Assembly: GCA_015489285.1 (NCBI GenBank)
Contig: WGAA01000063.1
Location: 1-6,367, forward strand
Length of the DNA: 6,367 nucleotides
Direction: 5' to 3'
Source of the DNA: Anaerolineae bacterium
GTDB lineage: Bacteria; Chloroflexota; Anaerolineae; JAADDB01
In this document: positions 1 through 6,255 of the stretch, piece after piece
Layout: each line of letters starts with the position of its first letter
Numbering within the stretch: position 1 is the stretch's first letter
Program-made: the position numbers and the translations under genes
The notes under the pieces: generated by a model
What the model was told of the DNA's origin: nothing
What the model saw: the letters and a program-made list of their open reading frames with translations, nothing else
Databases searched by the model: none

Positions 1-76
1 CCATCGTGCCCACGCCGATGACCGCGGCGTTCAATCTCGGTTCCTCCCAAGTGTCACGCGTGCGACGGTTGTTCAT
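1..76 (-). CDS. NAD(P)-binding Rossmann dehydrogenase, N-terminus only (Gfo/Idh/MocA-like), runs off the left edge
   Basis: Only the first 25 codons lie in the window. The frame opens with ATG at 76-74 and reaches a hydrophobic strand followed by a glycine motif (residues 15-25, LNAAVIGVGTM, with the next codon starting in G). This is the GxGxxG dinucleotide-binding turn that opens a Rossmann fold. In the Gfo/Idh/MocA oxidoreductases the motif sits at the very N-terminus, as here. 3-Hydroxyacyl-CoA dehydrogenases begin with a similar VIGxGTMG, so the family is not settled by this fragment. The gene follows the sbcC stop by 27 nt on the same strand and is probably cotranscribed. The start is uncertain: an in-frame TTG at 34-32 has a better Shine-Dalgarno site and would remove a charged 14-residue leader, placing the Rossmann strand at residue 2. 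Substrate cannot be inferred. Confidence 0.62.
   Translation of the reverse strand, partial: MNNRRTRDTWEEPRLNAAVIGVGTM
43..48 (-). promoter_or_regulatory. Shine-Dalgarno site favouring an alternative TTG start of the truncated dehydrogenase
   Basis: On the minus strand the sequence reads GGGAGG, then eight bases after its GGAGG core an in-frame TTG (34-32). Motif and spacing are near ideal. The upstream ATG (76-74) has only a GGGGG run at 81-85, four bases away. The TTG start gives a protein beginning almost directly at the Rossmann beta strand, which is usual for these dehydrogenases. This is inference from motif quality; the site could also be chance inside a coding leader. Confidence 0.45.
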
Positions 77-103
77 CGTTCCCCCGTTCGAAGCTCCCGG
101 CGG

Positions 104-2674
104 TTACACCACCACGGTATATGTCGACCCCTCACGGCCTTTGCGGATTTCAATGCGGACGGGGAAGGCGGCCTTGAGCTCCTCGATGTGGGTGATGACG
201 ACGATGAGGTCGAAATCCTCACGAATGGCGTTGATCGCGTCGACGAGCCGCATACGGCCCTCGCTGTCCTGGCTCCCGAAGCCCTCGTCGATGAAGAGGC
301 TGCGCAGGCTGGCCCCCGCGCGCCGGGCCAGGAGCTTGCTCAGGGCCACGCGGAGCGCGAAGTTGATGCGGAAGGCTTCGCCCCCCGAGTAGAGCTCGTA
401 AGGGCGCACACCGACCTCGTCCGCAATTTCGATGTCCAGCGTCTCCGCCGTTCCCCCCGTCTTCTTCTCCTTCTGGGTGATGAGCCGGACGCTCATCCGC
501 CCGTTGGTCATGCGGTTCAGGAGTTCGTTGGTCTTTTCCTCGATCTCCGGGATGGCCGCTTCGATGATCATGGCCTGGATGCCGTTCTTGCCGAAGGCCT
601 GGGCCAATTGATAGTAGATGCTCCGGGCCTCCTCTTCCTTGCGCAGCTCTCGGCGCAGGGTCTCCAGGCGTTTCTTCTGCTCCGCGATGGCGGCCAGGCT
701 CTGGCGCAGCCCCCCCACCTGGGCCCGCAAGGTGCGTTCCCGGAAGCTCAGGTCGTCGACGAGCGCGACCTGGGCGCGCAATTCCCGCTCCAGGTCGGGC
801 AGCGCGGCCACCTCCTCCACCAGACGCCGGAGCAGCTCTTCCTCCTCCCGCCGGCGGGCCTCCCACTGGGTTCGCTGCTCCTCCAGGTGACGCAGGCGTT
901 CCCTCGCCTTCTCCAGCCGGGTTCGGGCCTCCTGGAGGGCCTGGTACGCGTCCTCCGCGTCGGCCAGGGACTCCAGACGTTCCCGGACGGCCGCGTGCGC
1001 GTCCGCGTCGTAGCCCAGCTCGGCCAGCTGGGCCCGGAGGGCCTGAAGGCGCCGGTGGAGTTCAGGGGCAAACGCGCCCTCCTCCAGGGATCGCTCCACA
1101 CGGGCCAGATCGGCCTCCACCGCCTGGAGATGGGTTATCGCGTCCTGGGCCCGCTGTACCCGGGCCTCGGCCTGGGCATGGGCCCGCTGCCACTGCTCCC
1201 GGCCGCGGCGTGTCTGTTCCAGCCGCCGGATCTCCTGTTCCTGCTCGCGATAGGCCCGGAGCAACGTGTTCACCCGCTCCTGGAGAGCCTGGAGCCTCCC
1301 CTCCTTCTCCTGCAGTTCCGCGCGCAACTGCTCCAGGAGCCGGTCCAGGTGGGATTCGGTGAGGGGTTGCCCGCACAAGGGACATGTGGCCGCCCCGCGC
1401 GCGTTCTCCAGGCGCGCGATGCGCTCCTTGAGCTCGCCGATTTCCTGCTCCAGGTGCCTTATCGTGTTACGGGTCTCCGTGCCCTCGTCACGAATGGCGT
1501 TCAGCCGCTCCCGTGCCTCCTGGATGGTTTCCTCCAGGGTATCGAAGCGGGCCAGGTGTTCCGTGGCCTCCTCCAGGGCCCGGCGAGCCTCGTCCAAATC
1601 CGCGGCCTGGGCGGTCAACTCCTGCCGTTGCTGTTGAAGGCGGGAACGCTCCCGTTCCACCTCCAGGCGGGCCCGATTCCACGCCTCCTGGGCCTGACTC
1701 AAGTCCTGTTGGAGGGTGACCTGTTTCTGGAGGAGGGCGTTGAAGGCCTCGTTTTGGGCCCGGGCCTCCTGGAGGGTCTGATAGCGCCGTCGGATCGCGT
1801 CTGCCTGGGCCAGGTATGCCTCGGCCTCCTCGATCTGGCGCCTCAGTTCGGCCTGTTCCGCCTCCAGCCGACGCAGCTCCTTCTCCCACTGGCGGACCCG
1901 TGCCTGTTGCTGCTCCACATCCCGTTTCCGCCGTTTCAGGTGGTCCACCTGACTTTGGAGCTCCCGTTCCCGTGCTTCCGCGGCCCGGCGTTCCCCTTCC
2001 AGGCGGGCCAGTTCTTGTTCCTTCTCGGCCAGCTCCTTGCGGATGGCCTCCTCCCGGGCGATCTCCTCTTCGATGCTCTGGATTCGGCCCTGAATGGTGG
2101 CGATGCGGTTCTCGGCCGCGCGGGCCTCCTCCTTTGCCCGCTTTTCCAGCTCCTCGTACCTGTCCAGCCGGAGGATCTCCGCGAGGATGCGCTTGCGTTC
2201 CCCCGGGGACTTGTTCGTGAACTCGTCGGCGTGGCCCTGCTTCAGGTAGGCCGAGTTGATGAAGGTCTCGTAGTCCAGTTTCACCACGTCGATGATGCGC
2301 CGTTGAGTGGCCCGCATGGAAGGCGCGGTCAGGGGGCGCCATTGGGCGTGGACATCGTCCCAGACGAAGAATTCCAGCGCGCCGTGTCCCCGTTTCCCCC
2401 GGCGGACCCGCTCCCGGCGAACCCGGTACCGTTGTCCCTCCAGCTCGAACTCCAGGTCCACGAGCATGTGCGTCCGCCCGTGGCGAATGAGGTCATCGTC
2501 CGACTTGGCCCGGGAGCGCCCCCACAGGGCCCATGTGATGGCGTCCAGCAGTGCGCTCTTCCCGTGTCCGTTGGGCCCGGAAAGACACACCACGTCCATC
2601 CCCTCGAAACTGAGGGGCGGAATCCCTTCGCCGTAGGACATGAAGTTCTTCAGTTCGAGACGCAGTGGGCGCAT
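104..2674 (-). CDS. sbcC: SbcC/Rad50-type SMC-like ATPase (DNA double-strand end processing)
   Basis: An 856-residue protein with the full Rad50/SbcC plan. The N-terminal ATPase half has Walker A GPNGHGKS at residues 33-40 and a Q-loop glutamine near 146 (YLKQGHADEF). Long Glu/Arg/Leu-rich coiled coils run from about 165 to 430 and 440 to 690, separated by a zinc hook CPLC (C431, C434) almost exactly at mid-protein. The C-terminal half has the signature SGGE at 763-766, Walker B LFIDE at 793-797, D-loop SQD at 801-803 and H-loop histidine near 829. In known systems SbcC pairs with the SbcD/Mre11 nuclease and opens hairpins or protein-blocked DNA ends with ATP. No sbcD lies in this window, which is unusual since the two are often adjacent. 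I chose ATG 2674 because the protein then starts at the conserved MRPLRLELKNF strand and AGGAAG lies just upstream; the open frame beyond it runs inside the glycosyltransferase gene. Confidence 0.95.
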   Translation of the reverse strand: MRPLRLELKNFMSYGEGIPPLSFEGMDVVCLSGPNGHGKSALLDAITWALWGRSRAKSDDDLIRHGRTHMLVDLEFELEGQRYRVRRERVRRGKRGHGALEFFVWDDVHAQWRPLTAPSMRATQRRIIDVVKLDYETFINSAYLKQGHADEFTNKSPGERKRILAEILRLDRYEELEKRAKEEARAAENRIATIQGRIQSIEEEIAREEAIRKELAEKEQELARLEGERRAAEARERELQSQVDHLKRRKRDVEQQQARVRQWEKELRRLEAEQAELRRQIEEAEAYLAQADAIRRRYQTLQEARAQNEAFNALLQKQVTLQQDLSQAQEAWNRARLEVERERSRLQQQRQELTAQAADLDEARRALEEATEHLARFDTLEETIQEARERLNAIRDEGTETRNTIRHLEQEIGELKERIARLENARGAATCPLCGQPLTESHLDRLLEQLRAELQEKEGRLQALQERVNTLLRAYREQEQEIRRLEQTRRGREQWQRAHAQAEARVQRAQDAITHLQAVEADLARVERSLEEGAFAPELHRRLQALRAQLAELGYDADAHAAVRERLESLADAEDAYQALQEARTRLEKARERLRHLEEQRTQWEARRREEEELLRRLVEEVAALPDLERELRAQVALVDDLSFRERTLRAQVGGLRQSLAAIAEQKKRLETLRRELRKEEEARSIYYQLAQAFGKNGIQAMIIEAAIPEIEEKTNELLNRMTNGRMSVRLITQKEKKTGGTAETLDIEIADEVGVRPYELYSGGEAFRINFALRVALSKLLARRAGASLRSLFIDEGFGSQDSEGRMRLVDAINAIREDFDLIVVITHIEELKAAFPVRIEIRKGREGSTYTVVV

Positions 2675-2697
2675 GGTCTTCCTGCTTCCTGCTCCGT

Positions 2698-3486
2698 TTA
2701 CCGGGAGGATGTGGGCGCTTCGGGTTTGTCGTAGAGTCCCTTCCAGGCGTTGATGCGGATTTTGATGACCTCCAGGAGCATGTCGATGGCGTCCCGGATG
2801 GGGTTGATGCGGCTGTTCGCCTTGTAATACCAGTTGATGGGCACTTCGACCAGGCGATAGCCCCGTTTGCGCGCGATGTACAGGACTTCCACGTCGAAAC
2901 TCCACCCGTCCATGGTCTGGTAGGGGAAGATATCCAGGGCGACATCCCGTTTGAAGCACTTGAAGCCACACTGGGTGTCGTGGATGCCGGGGACGGCGAG
3001 GAGACGGACGATGAGGTTGAAGATGCGGCCCTCCAGGTGGCGGTAGAAGGGCTCGTCGTATCGCCGCGCGCCCGGGACTTCCCGGGAGGCAATGGCAATG
3101 TCGTAGTCGTCCAGGGTGGGAGGGAGGAACTTGTTGACCTCCTCGATGGGCATGGAAAGGTCCGCGTCGCAGATGAAGAGGTAGTCCCCGCGCGCGTTGA
3201 GGACGCCGGTCTTCACGGCCGCGCCCTTGCCCTTGCGACTGTGCATGACCCGGACGTAGGGATGGGTGGCCGCGAAGGTTTCGGCGACTTCACTCGTCCG
3301 GTCCGTGCTGCCGTTTTCCACTACGATGACTTCGTAGGTGTAGCTCTGTTGGCGCAGGAAGCGGTCGACCTCTTCCAGCGTCTGGGGAAGCCGTTGTTCC
3401 TCGTTGTACGCGGGAATGATGATGGAGAGGAAGACGCGGTCCTCCTCACCCTGTGCCTTTTCCGGACGTGTGTCCCTTGTGTTCAT
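2698..3486 (-). CDS. GT2 family glycosyltransferase, dolichyl/polyprenyl-phosphate sugar synthase type (DPG synthase/ALG5-like)
   Basis: A 262-residue GT-A fold enzyme. Motifs in order: nucleotide-binding strand SIIIPAYNEE (21-30), ENGSTDRT (57-64), KGKGAAVKTG (85-94), metal-binding DAD (107-109), DTQCGFKCF (170-178) and WSFDVE (195-200), which carries acidic residues near the expected catalytic region. This set, especially D-QCGFK-F, is typical of dolichyl-phosphate beta-glucosyltransferase relatives, which transfer a sugar from a nucleotide sugar to a polyprenyl-phosphate carrier on the cytoplasmic membrane face. There is no obvious membrane segment, so it is probably soluble or peripheral. 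The ATG at 3486 is preceded by GGAGG at suitable spacing. It lies 66 nt after DUF92 and 23 nt before sbcC. Donor sugar and exact acceptor are not determined; a protein-modifying or polysaccharide GT2 is possible but less well supported. Confidence 0.88.
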   Translation of the reverse strand: MNTRDTRPEKAQGEEDRVFLSIIIPAYNEEQRLPQTLEEVDRFLRQQSYTYEVIVVENGSTDRTSEVAETFAATHPYVRVMHSRKGKGAAVKTGVLNARGDYLFICDADLSMPIEEVNKFLPPTLDDYDIAIASREVPGARRYDEPFYRHLEGRIFNLIVRLLAVPGIHDTQCGFKCFKRDVALDIFPYQTMDGWSFDVEVLYIARKRGYRLVEVPINWYYKANSRINPIRDAIDMLLEVIKIRINAWKGLYDKPEAPTSSR

Positions 3487-3552
3487 GGATCCTCCGGGTT
3501 GAAAGCATGTGAACCGGAAGGGGGGACGGGAAACCCGGCCCCGCCGCCCGAT
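3487..3552 (-). other. 66-nt gap between DUF92 and the glycosyltransferase with a strong ribosome site
   Basis: This is the widest gap in the array. Next to the glycosyltransferase ATG it holds GGAGG with about 4 bases of spacing, in the context CCCGGAGGATCC. The rest is G/C runs with only a 4-bp CGGG/CCCG mini-hairpin and no T-tract, so I see no terminator. Confidence 0.5.
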
Positions 3553-4359
3553 TCAGCGTGCCAATGTCCCTATTATAGCCCCGATGAGGGTGGCAATGAA
3601 ATTGACCGTGTCGTTGGTCATCCAGGACCACCCCCGCAGGGGACGGGTCGGCGTACCGCAACGGTGGACCTGTCGCTCCGTTTCCTTCTCACAGTGGGGA
3701 CACCAGTACACCCGCTGGACGGTGGCCCCCAGCAGGCTGTCGACCAGGCTACCCACCGTCCCCCCAAGGCCTCCGATGAGGAGGGGAGACAGGGGATCCG
3801 TGGGGATCCCGCTCATCCTCCCCAGGAGAAGGGCCATCCCCCCGATCCACAGACCCCCCAGCAGCGCGGCGAGGAGTCCCAGGGGGGAGACGGCCCCCGA
3901 GGTGCCCGCGGGAACGAGCCGTCCGTTGGTGATGAGGCGCGGGGTGGCGACGAGACCGCCGATCTCGGTGGCCCACGTGTCGGCCGTGGCCGCGGCCAGC
4001 GCGCCGATGACGAGATGACGCGCGGTCGCGGGGGCGATCCATCCCGCGCATCCGGCGACGAGGGCCAGGGTGACGAGGGCCCCGTTGGCGATGACCTGGG
4101 CCGCGTCCCGCGCCTCCCCCTTGGCGTACTCCGCGTTCAGGGGCGCCTTACGGGTCCTCCCGAGGAAGGAGAGGACACTGGAGGGGAGGAAGAAGGCGAG
4201 GAGCATGAGGGTACCCCACCATCCCCCACAGGCGAAGACGAGGGTGCCGATGCCCCAGGCCGTGAACGCTCCCGAGGCCCGCAGGGCGCGCACTTTGTAC
4301 GCGGCCCCCGCGACGATGAGGGCGATGACCGCGGCTTCGACCCATCCTCCCCCGCTCAT
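3553..4359 (-). CDS. DUF92 family integral membrane protein (TMEM19/VTE6 superfamily)
   Basis: A 268-residue, strongly hydrophobic protein with about six likely membrane segments. Family landmarks are NAEYAKGEARDAAQVIANG (75-93), ADTWATEIGGL (126-136), GTSGAVSPLG (152-161) and GSLVDSLLGATVQ (193-205). A Cys/His cluster follows (C210, C213, H222, C224) and looks like a small metal-binding loop; from memory this occurs in other bacterial DUF92 proteins. The only well-known function in the family is plant VTE6, a phytyl-phosphate kinase, so an isoprenoid-phosphate substrate is plausible but unproven here. The start ATG at 4359 overlaps the preceding stop as ATGA, implying translational coupling. 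A longer open frame to 4470 lies within the upstream gene and encodes a Pro/Gly-rich leader, so I rejected it. The neighbouring polyprenyl-phosphate sugar synthase-like gene fits a lipid-carrier role. Confidence 0.87.
   Translation of the reverse strand: MSGGGWVEAAVIALIVAGAAYKVRALRASGAFTAWGIGTLVFACGGWWGTLMLLAFFLPSSVLSFLGRTRKAPLNAEYAKGEARDAAQVIANGALVTLALVAGCAGWIAPATARHLVIGALAAATADTWATEIGGLVATPRLITNGRLVPAGTSGAVSPLGLLAALLGGLWIGGMALLLGRMSGIPTDPLSPLLIGGLGGTVGSLVDSLLGATVQRVYWCPHCEKETERQVHRCGTPTRPLRGWSWMTNDTVNFIATLIGAIIGTLAR
3572..3577 (-). promoter_or_regulatory. Possible internal promoter (-10 box) ahead of the glycosyltransferase and sbcC
   Basis: The minus strand carries a perfect TATAAT within the last codons of DUF92, made by two successive ATA isoleucine codons, while most isoleucines I checked in this gene use ATC. 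A start near 3565 would leave a leader of about 78 nt before the glycosyltransferase ATG. No good -35 is present at 16-18 bases (TTGCCA lies too close, at 13), so support is limited. Confidence 0.25.
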
Positions 4360-5186
4360 GACCCCGTCCACAGGTGGATGAGAAGGACGGCCAGCAGCAT
4401 GGCTCCCGCCCCCCACAGGGTTAGGGCCAGCACCCGCTCCCGACGGTAAAGCCGGGCGCCCAGGAGCCAATCGCCACCCAGGATGAGGGTGGCGACCCGG
4501 GCGGTGCGGTGCACGGGGGCGATGGCAGGACGGGCCGCGACTTCACCCCAGAGGAGCAGGAGGAGGAGCAGGCCCGCGGCGAGGAAGGCGAGCGCGGGCG
4601 AATCCTGCCAGAAGCGCGCCCGGAGCCAGCGGGGGTAGACGCGCCCCTCCGAGAGCAGCCGGGTGGGCCCCAGACGCCGACGTCGGTTCAGCGCCTCCAC
4701 CAGCGCCCTCCCCTCCCTCGGGGAGATGCCCAGACAGGCCTGGGGACCGCAGAGGTACCAGGCCCGTTCCGGGGGAAGGGTGGAGTACAGGTGGAGCCGT
4801 TTGTCCCCCCACTGCCAGGTACCCACATAGCGGGCGGGCCAATCCCACCACCTTCCCCGGACCGGCACGGGCAGCCCGGGTTCGTGAACCGTGTCCATCG
4901 CGGTCATGGGGAAGACGAAGGTGCTCCAGCCCCACCGGACGTACAACCCGTTGCGGTCGACCCAATAGGTCAGGCGGGAGAGGGCCCACAGGCGGTAGGT
5001 GAAGAGGACCCAGGCGAGGAAGAGGAGGCCCCACAGGAGTCCCAGGCCGTACGTGGTCAGGTCGAAGGGGCGGGTGAGGAGGAGGCGCGCCCCGAGGAGG
5101 AGACCCAACCCCCACAGGAGGGCCAGGACGCCCAGTGTATTGCGCTTTGGAAGGGGGGCGGCTTCAAACGTCCTCACCGGTGTCAT
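4356..5186 (-). CDS. Membrane-anchored PH-like domain protein of unknown function
   Basis: A 276-residue protein. Two hydrophobic segments (about 18-38 and 44-66) form a hairpin. A mainly beta, Trp/Tyr-rich soluble stretch follows (about 70-175), then further hydrophobic segments at about 186-206, 218-236 (weaker) and 251-273. The soluble part opens with RLTYWVDRNGLYVRWGW, resembling bacterial PH-like domains, and ends with GISPREGRALVEAL, like the ISP...F/L-EAL end of the bPH_5 type. No catalytic motif is visible and I cannot assign a function. The ATG at 5186 overlaps the end of surE by 23 nt. GTG at 5201 would lengthen the overlap to 38 nt and GTG at 5177 would shorten it to 14; none has a strong ribosome site, suggesting translation coupled to surE. 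Its stop overlaps the DUF92 start by four bases. Confidence 0.72.
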   Translation of the reverse strand: MTPVRTFEAAPLPKRNTLGVLALLWGLGLLLGARLLLTRPFDLTTYGLGLLWGLLFLAWVLFTYRLWALSRLTYWVDRNGLYVRWGWSTFVFPMTAMDTVHEPGLPVPVRGRWWDWPARYVGTWQWGDKRLHLYSTLPPERAWYLCGPQACLGISPREGRALVEALNRRRRLGPTRLLSEGRVYPRWLRARFWQDSPALAFLAAGLLLLLLLWGEVAARPAIAPVHRTARVATLILGGDWLLGARLYRRERVLALTLWGAGAMLLAVLLIHLWTGS

Positions 5187-5946
5187 TCCAAGCCCAACCA
5201 CGCAGGGTGTCCAGGAACGCGTGATAGGTCATGTCCATGTGGATAGGGGTGACCGAGACCTTGCCCTCGTGGAGGGCACCGATGTCCGTCCCCGGTTCGG
5301 GGACCCCGGTCGGGGGATCCCCGCCGATCCAGTAGTACGGACGTCCTCGGGGGTCGAGGCGCTTGATGAGGACATCCCGGTACACCCGGCGTCCCAGGCG
5401 GGTTACCACGATTTCAGGGGGGATGCGGGCCGGCCGCGCGGGGACGTTGACGTTGAGGAAGGTGTCCGGGGGAAGGCCGTGCTCCAGCACGAGCCGTACC
5501 ACGCGCCGCGCGATGTCACGGGCCACATCGAAGGTGAGTTCGACCCCCTCCACATACTCCTGGGAGACCGCGATGGAGGGGATGCCGTTGATGACGCCTT
5601 CCATCGCGCCGGCCACGGTTCCCGAGTAGGTGATGTCGTAGCCCAGGTTGACGCCCGCGTTGATGCCGGAGACGACCAGGTCGATGGGCCCGTCGACCAC
5701 GCCCAGGACGGCGAGGGCAACACAGTCCGAGGGGGCGCCGTTGGTCGCCAGTGCGGGGGTGCCGTCGGCCAGCGTGACCTCCTCCACCCGCAGGGGCTTG
5801 TGCATGGTCTTGGTATGCCCTGCGGCGGACCAGTTCCTGTCCGGTGCGAGGACGACCACTTCGCCCAGGGGGGCAACCGCGTCCTTCAGGGCCAGGAGGC
5901 CGGGTGCGGTTACCCCATCATCGTTGGTCAGTAAGATGCGCGTCAT
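5164..5946 (-). CDS. surE: 5'/3'-nucleotidase SurE
   Basis: A 260-residue protein matching SurE along its length (family usually about 250). It begins with MTRILLTNDDGVTAPG, carrying the metal-binding Asp pair D9-D10. S40 in the RNWSAAG loop and N96 in VSGINAG complete the divalent-metal site known from SurE structures. GAPSDCVALAVLG (70-82) and NLGYDITYSGTVAGAMEG (100-117) are further family blocks. The C-terminus has the usual TDIGALHEGKVSVTPIHMDMT region. SurE removes phosphate from nucleoside 5'- and 3'-monophosphates, and some members act on short polyphosphate, in the cytoplasm. The ATG at 5946 has AAGGA eight bases upstream. It is the first gene of the minus-strand array, just downstream of a plausible promoter. 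The last 23 nt overlap the next gene. Confidence 0.96.
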   Translation of the reverse strand: MTRILLTNDDGVTAPGLLALKDAVAPLGEVVVLAPDRNWSAAGHTKTMHKPLRVEEVTLADGTPALATNGAPSDCVALAVLGVVDGPIDLVVSGINAGVNLGYDITYSGTVAGAMEGVINGIPSIAVSQEYVEGVELTFDVARDIARRVVRLVLEHGLPPDTFLNVNVPARPARIPPEIVVTRLGRRVYRDVLIKRLDPRGRPYYWIGGDPPTGVPEPGTDIGALHEGKVSVTPIHMDMTYHAFLDTLRGWAWNDTGEDV

Positions 5947-5978
5947 CTCCCCTGTCCTTCTCCTGCCGGTCTGAATGA

Positions 5979-6006
5979 ATCATACCCATAACCGAGGGGG
6001 AGACAA
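5979..6006 (-). promoter_or_regulatory. Sigma-70-type promoter candidate for the surE array
   Basis: Minus-strand -35 TTGTCT (6006-6001) and -10 TATGAT (5984-5979) are separated by 16 bases. The -10 differs from TATAAT at one position and the -35 matches TTGACA at four. A start near 5972 would give a leader of about 25 nt carrying the surE ribosome site. AT-rich hexamers stand out in this GC-rich DNA. Prediction by eye only. Confidence 0.5.
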
Positions 6007-6052
6007 ACTGGGAGGGGGACATGGGCCGCGTCGAGGGGAGAGGATACAGGAA

Positions 6053-6076
6053 GGCCGGGACGGAGATGTCCCGGCC
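6053..6076 (-). terminator. Perfect 9-bp GC-rich hairpin downstream of tRNA-Leu, probable terminator
   Basis: Arms GGCCGGGAC and GTCCCGGCC pair perfectly around a 6-base loop. The hairpin starts 15 bases after the tRNA 3' end and lies before the surE promoter candidate, the expected place for a tRNA terminator. The T-tract on the minus strand is weak (TTCCTGT), so termination may be inefficient. Because the stem is symmetrical it could also act on the plus strand, where GGGGTTTCGTT follows. Confidence 0.5.
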
Positions 6077-6091
6077 GGGGTTTCGTTCGAG

Positions 6092-6175
6092 TAGGGCGGG
6101 TGGGACTCGAACCCACACGGGGGGAACCCCAGAGGATTTTAAGTCCCCTGCGTCTGCCAGTTCCGCCACCGCCCC
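6092..6175 (-). tRNA. tRNA-Leu, anticodon UAA
   Basis: An 84-nt class II tRNA folds fully. The acceptor arm is GGGGCGG with CCGCCCT (first pair G-U, other six Watson-Crick). The D-arm is TGGCGGAACTGGCAGACGC, typical of leucine tRNAs. The anticodon loop CTTAAAA has anticodon TAA at 6141-6139, on a five-pair stem with one G-U. A long variable arm has a GGGG/CCCC stem. The T-arm is GTGGG-TTCGAGT-CCCAC, and the discriminator base is A at 6092. CCA is not encoded (ACTC follows), so it must be added enzymatically. It decodes UUA, and UUG by wobble. Confidence 0.96.
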
Positions 6176-6187
6176 TTGTGCCCTTCA

Positions 6188-6216
6188 ATTATACGCCATC
6201 CACCGGAGGAGGGGAA
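6188..6216 (-). promoter_or_regulatory. Promoter candidate for tRNA-Leu
   Basis: A perfect TATAAT on the minus strand (6193-6188) ends 12 bases before the first base of the tRNA, so transcription would begin about 5-6 nt upstream of the mature 5' end. At 17-base spacing the -35 position reads TTCCCC (6216-6211), a poor match, so recognition would rest mainly on the -10 box. Confidence 0.55.
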
Positions 6217-6255
6217 ATTGAGTGTATCGTTGCGGAATTCCGAAGGAGGGCATTC

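Noticed and set aside
188..2734. An 848-codon open frame on the plus strand opposite sbcC
   Set aside because: It is the mirror of a GC-rich coiled-coil gene with biased third positions. The translation is Leu/Gly/Gln-rich with no family motif, while the minus strand has every SbcC motif.
2675..2971. A 99-residue N-terminal extension of SbcC
   Set aside because: It overlaps the glycosyltransferase coding sequence and precedes the conserved SbcC N-terminus; a ribosome site lies directly before the ATG at 2674.
2665..4449. A 594-codon plus-strand open frame across the glycosyltransferase and DUF92
   Set aside because: The product is low-complexity Gly/Asp/Glu/Arg text without recognisable domains, and both minus-strand genes are well supported.
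4360..4470. A 37-residue N-terminal extension of DUF92
   Set aside because: It is a Pro/Gly/Ala-rich shadow of the upstream gene, and the ATGA overlap at 4356-4359 gives a coupled start at the first membrane segment.
5918..6188. Short minus-strand open frames across the tRNA and surE leader
   Set aside because: They are created by reading through the tRNA-Leu gene and noncoding leader; no ribosome site and no protein-like composition.
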